This document shows positions 59,335 to 64,000 of a stretch of DNA of 64,000 nt, one piece after another (positions within the stretch are counted from its first letter, which is position 1; each line of letters opens with the position of its first letter). Below the pieces are notes generated by a model that made no database searches, was not told the origin of the DNA, and saw only the letters and a program-made list of their open reading frames with translations. The stretch is from Flavobacteriales bacterium (GTDB taxonomy: Bacteria; Bacteroidota; Bacteroidia; NS11-12g; UBA9320), in NCBI GenBank assembly GCA_020635455.1, contig JACJZT010000008.1:124001-188000 (forward strand). Reading direction: 5' to 3'. Both the position numbers and the translations under genes were made by a program.

Positions 59335-61128
59335 TTGAAACCTACTAATATTGACGATCCTGAATACTTTCACAAAGTGGTGGATTGCCAGTATGCATGC
59401 CCGGCACATACTCCTGTACCCGAATACATCAGGCTTATAGCGGCTGAACGATATTCGGATGCATATATGGTAAACTGGGAATCGAATGTTTTTCCGGGAG
59501 TCCTTGGCCGCACTTGTGATCGACCTTGTGAACCCGCATGCAGGAGAGGCCGTGTGGATGAAGAACCCGTAGCCATTTGCCGACTAAAAAGAGTGGCGGC
59601 AGATAACAAAGGAGACGTAAGATCCCAAATGCCACAGGGACCATTTCCTGCCAATGGTAAGAAAATAGCACTTATCGGTGGCGGGCCTGCTTCCCTTACG
59701 GTTGCCAGAGATCTTGTACCTCTGGGTTACGAAGTACATTTGTATTGTGAACAAAAATCCGGAGGTGGAATGATGCGCAGTCAGATTCCATCCTTCCGAC
59801 TGCCGGAATCTGTTTTGAATGAGGAAGTTGACTATGTTCTTGACCTGGGTGTCCATACACATTTTAATACTTATGTTTCAAGCTTGCGGGATATCCGGTC
59901 AAAAGGATACGATGCAATCTTTGTAGGTACCGGAGCCCCAAGAGGAAAAGATCTTAGCATGTTACCGGGAAGAGACGAAGCTCGTGACCATATTCATATT
60001 GGAATTGAATGGCTCGCTTCCATTGCCTTTGAACACACTAACAAAATTGGAGAAAAAGTAATTGTGCTGGGAGGTGGCAATACCGCTATGGATTGTTGCA
60101 GAACTTCACTGAGGGTTGGTGGCAAATCCGTAAATGTTGTGGTTCGAAGTCCGATCAAAGACATGAAAGCCTCGCCCTGGGAAATTGAAGATGCCATACA
60201 TGAAGGAATTCCGATACATGAAAACCTTGTCCCAAAAGCTTTTATAAGCGAAAATGGAAAGCTCAGGGGAATGACCTTTGAAAAAGTAAAAGCCATTTAT
60301 GACGAAAACGGCAAACGAAGTCTGTTGCCTTCGGGCGAACCTGAGGTCTTTATTGAAGCTGATGATGTTTTAATTGCCATAGGACAGGAAAACAGCTTTC
60401 CCTGGATAGAGAGAGATCTCGGTCTGGAATTCGACAAATGGGAAATGCCGGTACTCGACCCGGTAACCTTTCAATCCAGTTTGTCAAATGTATTTTTTGG
60501 AGGAGATTCTGCTTTCGGACCAAAAAATGTAATTACTGCAGTTGCACATGGTCATCAGGCAGCAATATCCATAGATCTGTACTGTAACGATCAATCTTTA
60601 AAAGAACGCCCTTCTCCATACACCAATCTTGTAAGTCAGAAAATGGGCATTCATGAATGGATCTATGATAATACCATAGCCAATGACGATCGCTTCAAGG
60701 TACCACATGCCGATCAATCCATAACCTTAAAAGACCGCAAAAAAGAAGTTGAACTTGGCTTTGATTCCAATACCGGCTTCAAGGAAGCTCAGAGATGTCT
60801 TAACTGCGATGTTCAAACGGTTTTTGTTGAAGACCGTTGTATTGAATGTGATGCCTGTGTTGACATCTGCCCTACTTCTTGTATAACCTTTACTCAAAAT
60901 GGCGAAGAAACCGATCTGAGAACCCGTTTATCTGCACCCTCAAACAATTTAAGTCAGGACCTTTATGTTTCGGATACTTTAAAAACCTCAAGAGTTATGG
61001 TAAAAGATGAAGATGTATGCCTTCATTGCGGGCTCTGCGCTGAAAGATGTCCAACCACTGCCTGGGACATGCAGCAATTTTTATATCAGGTAACAAAAGC
61101 CGGTAATACATGTCAGATAATAACATAA
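59335..61128 (+). CDS. GltD-like FAD/NAD(P) oxidoreductase with added Fe-S domains
   Basis: 597 residues. The N-terminal Cys-rich domain (CPAHTPVPEYIRL, GRTCDRPCEPACRRGR) is the Fe-S helix domain of GltD-type proteins. The FAD fold starts at KKIALIGGGPASLTVARDL (about 110) and the NAD(P) fold at KVIVLGGGNTAMDCCR (about 241). The C-terminal third carries two [4Fe-4S] motifs, CIECDACVDICPTSC and CLHCGLCAERCPTTA. It lies directly before and overlaps (19 nt) the 2-oxoacid oxidoreductase alpha gene, so it probably moves electrons between that enzyme's ferredoxin pool and NAD(P). The TTG start gives MKPTNIDDPEYF. Confidence 0.88.
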   Translation: MKPTNIDDPEYFHKVVDCQYACPAHTPVPEYIRLIAAERYSDAYMVNWESNVFPGVLGRTCDRPCEPACRRGRVDEEPVAICRLKRVAADNKGDVRSQMPQGPFPANGKKIALIGGGPASLTVARDLVPLGYEVHLYCEQKSGGGMMRSQIPSFRLPESVLNEEVDYVLDLGVHTHFNTYVSSLRDIRSKGYDAIFVGTGAPRGKDLSMLPGRDEARDHIHIGIEWLASIAFEHTNKIGEKVIVLGGGNTAMDCCRTSLRVGGKSVNVVVRSPIKDMKASPWEIEDAIHEGIPIHENLVPKAFISENGKLRGMTFEKVKAIYDENGKRSLLPSGEPEVFIEADDVLIAIGQENSFPWIERDLGLEFDKWEMPVLDPVTFQSSLSNVFFGGDSAFGPKNVITAVAHGHQAAISIDLYCNDQSLKERPSPYTNLVSQKMGIHEWIYDNTIANDDRFKVPHADQSITLKDRKKEVELGFDSNTGFKEAQRCLNCDVQTVFVEDRCIECDACVDICPTSCITFTQNGEETDLRTRLSAPSNNLSQDLYVSDTLKTSRVMVKDEDVCLHCGLCAERCPTTAWDMQQFLYQVTKAGNTCQIIT

Positions 61129-62939
61129 AGATCAACGATTTTGTCATCCGGTTTGCCAATGTGAATGGAACCGGTTCGGCAAGTGCAAACTCGATGTTTG
61201 CAAAATCCGTATTCAGAATGGGAATTCCCATTACAGGCAAAAATATTTTTCCTTCTAACATACAGGGTCTGCCAACCTGGTATGAAGTAAGAGTTAGCGA
61301 AAAAGGATACCTTGGAAGAAAGGAAGGCATTGACATTATGGTTGGCCTGAACCCTCAAAGCCTCGAAAGGGATGTAAGATCCGTTAAGCCCGGCGGATAT
61401 TTCATGTACGATTCCACTAAATTGCTTCATAAGGAATACCGGCGGGAGGATATTAATTACATCGGCATACCCATGATGGAGATCTGTATCGAAAATTACA
61501 CCGATCCGAGACTAAGGCAATTGTTTAAAAACATAATCTACGTAGGCGCATTAACAACGCTTCTGAACATCGATATTGAAATTGTTAAAGGGGTTATTGC
61601 AGACGAATTCAGTAAGAAGCCTAAACTGATAGAACCCAATGTAAAAGCTCTTCTACTGGGTGTTGAATACGTTGAAAGGAATTTTGAATTTCCCTTAAAT
61701 GTGTATTGTGAAAAACGCGATCTGGTCAAAGATAAAATTGTAATTGACGGCAATTCGGCTTCCGGCCTAGGTGCCATTTATGCCGGTGCTACCGTTGCGG
61801 CATGGTATCCCATAACTCCTTCAACTTCTTTGGTAAATGCATTTGAGAATTTTGCGAACAAGCTGAGAATTGATGAAGAAACCGGCAGGAAGAAATTCGC
61901 AATTCTACAGGCAGAAGATGAGCTTGCCGCGATCGGTATGGTAATTGGTGCCAGCTGGAACGGCGCCCGTGCCTTTACTTCTACCAGTGGTCCGGGAGTT
62001 TCCCTCATGAACGAATTTCTGGGTTTGGCCTATTTTGCCGAGATCCCAACCGTATTATACGATGTGCAAAGAGCCGGTCCTTCTACGGGGATGCCTACCC
62101 GAACCCAGCAATCGGATGTGCTTATCTGTGCCTATGCCTCCCACGGTGATACGAAACAGGTTTTACTTTTCCCCTCTACTCCACGTGAATGCTTTGATCT
62201 TAGCCTCACTGCATTCGACCTTGCCGAACAATTGCAAACACCTGTTATTGTAATGCTTGACCTGGATCTGGGAATGAACGACCACCTTTCCGAACCCTTC
62301 AGACTAAAAAAGGGTCATCATTTTGAAAGAGGAAAAGTGGTGAGCACAGAGGATCTAGAAAATGGTTTCCACTTTGGACGTTATCTGGATGTTGACGGCG
62401 ACGGTATCAGTTACCGAACCATTCCTGCCACACATCCTACCATGGGTGCCAACGTTACAAGAGGAACCTCAAGAAACGAGTATGCACGATATACCGAAGA
62501 CGAAAGGGAATATGTTAAGAACATGGATAAATTGATCCGAAAATGGGAAAGTGCAAAAAGTTACGTGCCGGGTCCTGAAATAAACGAATCCTTTGAACAT
62601 TCAAAAAATGCAATTCTTTATTTTGGTACTACCCTTTTCCCTGCTGTTGAAGCACTTGATATGTTGCGGGAGAATGGTCATGAACTAAATTCCATCCGCA
62701 TCCTTAGTTTTCCGTTCAATCAGGAAGTAAAGGATTTTATTGATCGGCATGATACACTCTTTGTTGTAGAGCAAAACAGAGATGCCCAAATGCGCACTTT
62801 GCTTATGAACGAAATGGATGTTGATCCTAAAAAACTCATCAAAGTACTGAATTATGATGGCTTGCCAATTACTGCCGACCATATTTGCAGGGAGATCATG
62901 CAAAACATAAATAAATCAGAACCTGTAAATTTAAATTGA
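61110..62939 (+). CDS. korA: 2-oxoacid:ferredoxin oxidoreductase, fused gamma-alpha subunit
   Basis: 609 residues. The gamma domain (about 1-190) has FANVNGTGSASANSMFAKSV. The alpha domain from about 205 has DGNSASGLGAIYAGATVAA, WYPITPSTSLVNAFENFA, FTSTSGPGVSLMNEFLGLA and YDVQRAGPSTGMPTRTQQSD. This matches KorA-type subunits of 2-oxoglutarate:ferredoxin oxidoreductase; pyruvate or branched 2-oxoacids cannot be excluded. Reversible oxidative decarboxylation with CoA. It overlaps the GltD-like gene by 19 nt; the beta subunit follows after 25 nt. Confidence 0.92.
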   Translation: MSDNNIKINDFVIRFANVNGTGSASANSMFAKSVFRMGIPITGKNIFPSNIQGLPTWYEVRVSEKGYLGRKEGIDIMVGLNPQSLERDVRSVKPGGYFMYDSTKLLHKEYRREDINYIGIPMMEICIENYTDPRLRQLFKNIIYVGALTTLLNIDIEIVKGVIADEFSKKPKLIEPNVKALLLGVEYVERNFEFPLNVYCEKRDLVKDKIVIDGNSASGLGAIYAGATVAAWYPITPSTSLVNAFENFANKLRIDEETGRKKFAILQAEDELAAIGMVIGASWNGARAFTSTSGPGVSLMNEFLGLAYFAEIPTVLYDVQRAGPSTGMPTRTQQSDVLICAYASHGDTKQVLLFPSTPRECFDLSLTAFDLAEQLQTPVIVMLDLDLGMNDHLSEPFRLKKGHHFERGKVVSTEDLENGFHFGRYLDVDGDGISYRTIPATHPTMGANVTRGTSRNEYARYTEDEREYVKNMDKLIRKWESAKSYVPGPEINESFEHSKNAILYFGTTLFPAVEALDMLRENGHELNSIRILSFPFNQEVKDFIDRHDTLFVVEQNRDAQMRTLLMNEMDVDPKKLIKVLNYDGLPITADHICREIMQNINKSEPVNLN

Positions 62940-62964
62940 TACGTATTTTAATTTCAAAAAAGGT

Positions 62965-64000
62965 ATGTCCTATATTAAGCCCTTAATTCATCACCCCCTT
63001 TCAAAACAAAATAGTGTAGGGTATCTCAAATCGGATTATGAAGGTGTGATCTCGACCTTATGTGCCGGTTGCGGACATGATTCCATCAGTTCAGCAATCG
63101 TTCAGGCTTGCTATGAACTTTCTATTGAACCTCATTTGCTGGCTAAACTTTCAGGAATTGGGTGCTCATCAAAAACGCCTGCATATTTTCTGAGCAATTC
63201 TCATGGATTCAATTCAGTTCATGGCAGAATGCCATCTGTAGCCACGGGTGCAAATCTGGCTAACCGCGACCTGATCTATCTTGGTGTTTCGGGCGACGGC
63301 GATACTGCCTCCATTGGAATGGGTCAATTCACGCACGTAATAAGGCGTAATCTGAACATGACCTATATTGTAATGAACAATGGCTGTTATGGATTAACCA
63401 AAGGGCAGGATTCTGCCACGGCCGATGAAGGTTCAAAAAGCAAATCGGGAAGTGTTAACCGTTTTGCGGCTATTGACCTGGTTGGACTTGCATTAGAACT
63501 TGGAGCAGGATTTGTCGCAAGAAGCTTTTCAGGGGATAAAAGTCAGTTAATTCCACTAATAAAAAGAGCCATTCAACATCCCGGTTTTTCTTTTATTGAT
63601 GTTATTTCACCCTGTGTAACTTTTAACAATAATGTAGGATCGACCAAATCATACGATTATGTAAGAGAACATAATGAAGTGATAAAAATTTCTGATTTCG
63701 TTCCTGAAAAAGATGAGATCAAGGTTGAGTACGATGAAGGCACCTCAAAAAAAGTAAAACTTCACGATGGTTCTGATCTGGAATTAAGTAAAATAAGTTC
63801 AGGATACGACCCTGGAGACATGAAAACGGCGCTGTTGAGGCTTCAGGAATCGAGAGTAAATAACCAGATCCTCACCGGTTTGATCTATTTGGAGTCTGAT
63901 TCTCAAGACTTGCACAGTATGCTCGATACGGTTAAGACCCCGCTCAACAAACTCAGGGAAGCAGATCTTATCCCGGGAAAAAAGGAGCTTGAAGAAATCA
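62965..64000 (+). CDS. korB: 2-oxoacid:ferredoxin oxidoreductase beta subunit (partial)
   Basis: Runs off the window end; 345 codons are visible with no stop. Begins MSYIKPLIHHPLSKQNS. STLCAGCGHDSISSAIVQA carries the CxxC that helps bind the [4Fe-4S] cluster, with LSGIGCSSKTPAYFLSNSHG adding another Cys. The thiamine diphosphate site is VSGDGDTASIGMGQF with MNNGCYGLTKGQ. The TPP-binding core is about 290 residues, so the extra C-terminal region is the KorB tail. It partners the upstream korA. Confidence 0.93.
   Translation, partial: MSYIKPLIHHPLSKQNSVGYLKSDYEGVISTLCAGCGHDSISSAIVQACYELSIEPHLLAKLSGIGCSSKTPAYFLSNSHGFNSVHGRMPSVATGANLANRDLIYLGVSGDGDTASIGMGQFTHVIRRNLNMTYIVMNNGCYGLTKGQDSATADEGSKSKSGSVNRFAAIDLVGLALELGAGFVARSFSGDKSQLIPLIKRAIQHPGFSFIDVISPCVTFNNNVGSTKSYDYVREHNEVIKISDFVPEKDEIKVEYDEGTSKKVKLHDGSDLELSKISSGYDPGDMKTALLRLQESRVNNQILTGLIYLESDSQDLHSMLDTVKTPLNKLREADLIPGKKELEEI

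Noticed and set aside
1..64000. Search for CRISPR arrays, transposases, integrases, tRNA and rRNA genes
   Set aside because: Reading both strands by eye showed no regular short repeats with spacers, no transposase or integrase motifs and no full cloverleaf; a formal tRNA and repeat scan was not possible.

Overview
The window is a stretch of chromosome from a free-living member of the Bacteroidota. I infer this from four proteins with C-terminal sorting domains of the type IX secretion system kind, -7 promoter elements of the form TAnnTTTG, few visible Shine-Dalgarno sequences, many TTG starts, a mevalonate-type isoprenoid gene set, DUF4465 and DUF3179 proteins, and a GltD-like/KorA/KorB cluster. 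I cannot fix the class or genus. I see no insertion sequence, prophage, CRISPR array, tRNA or rRNA gene. Coding density is high and genes sit in short runs on both strands.

Layout: 0.1-7 kb holds a secreted zinc peptidase, TM2 protein, MscL, TerC, and a surface-polysaccharide group (GT9 glycosyltransferase, LysM protein, O-antigen-ligase-like protein). 7-11.6 kb holds an outer-membrane protein, the polyphosphate pair ppk1-ppx, and a DUF218 protein. 12-15.2 kb holds an isoprenoid run (mvaD, mevalonate kinase, UbiA prenyltransferase). 15.2-30.8 kb is a long minus-strand region: a C40 peptidase, ferredoxin, MauG-type dihaem protein, a 1701-residue mosaic metallophosphoesterase, DUF3179 protein, seven-haem TPR cytochrome lipoprotein, rhodanese, a sorting-domain protein, PASTA protein and D-Ala-D-Ala ligase.

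30.9-42.2 kb holds a TlpA-like thioredoxin, TPR lipoprotein, fabG, a four-gene overlapping run (GT2, DUF547, two membrane proteins), cystathionine beta-synthase with a leaderless B12/iron-receptor-like protein, an FAD oxidoreductase and glmM. 42.3-49 kb holds the RNase P RNA gene, a sigma-54-type response regulator, Sua5, an MsbA-like exporter, and a DUF4465 surface protein behind a cobalamin riboswitch. 49-64 kb holds carA, eno, comB, a serine hydrolase, an AIM24 protein, a subtilase, an aminotransferase, two overlapping lipoproteins, and a GltD-like/KorA/KorB set cut by the window end.

The most notable patterns are: (1) many TAnnTTTG boxes lie only 4-12 nt before start codons, predicting leaderless or nearly leaderless mRNAs and deciding several starts; (2) a stand-alone B12 riboswitch controls a two-domain DUF4465 secreted protein; (3) a -7 box for the response regulator lies inside the 3' end of the RNase P RNA gene; (4) a perfect 22-bp palindrome lies between two divergent genes; (5) eight of nine convergent gene pairs are 11 bp or less apart, or overlap.
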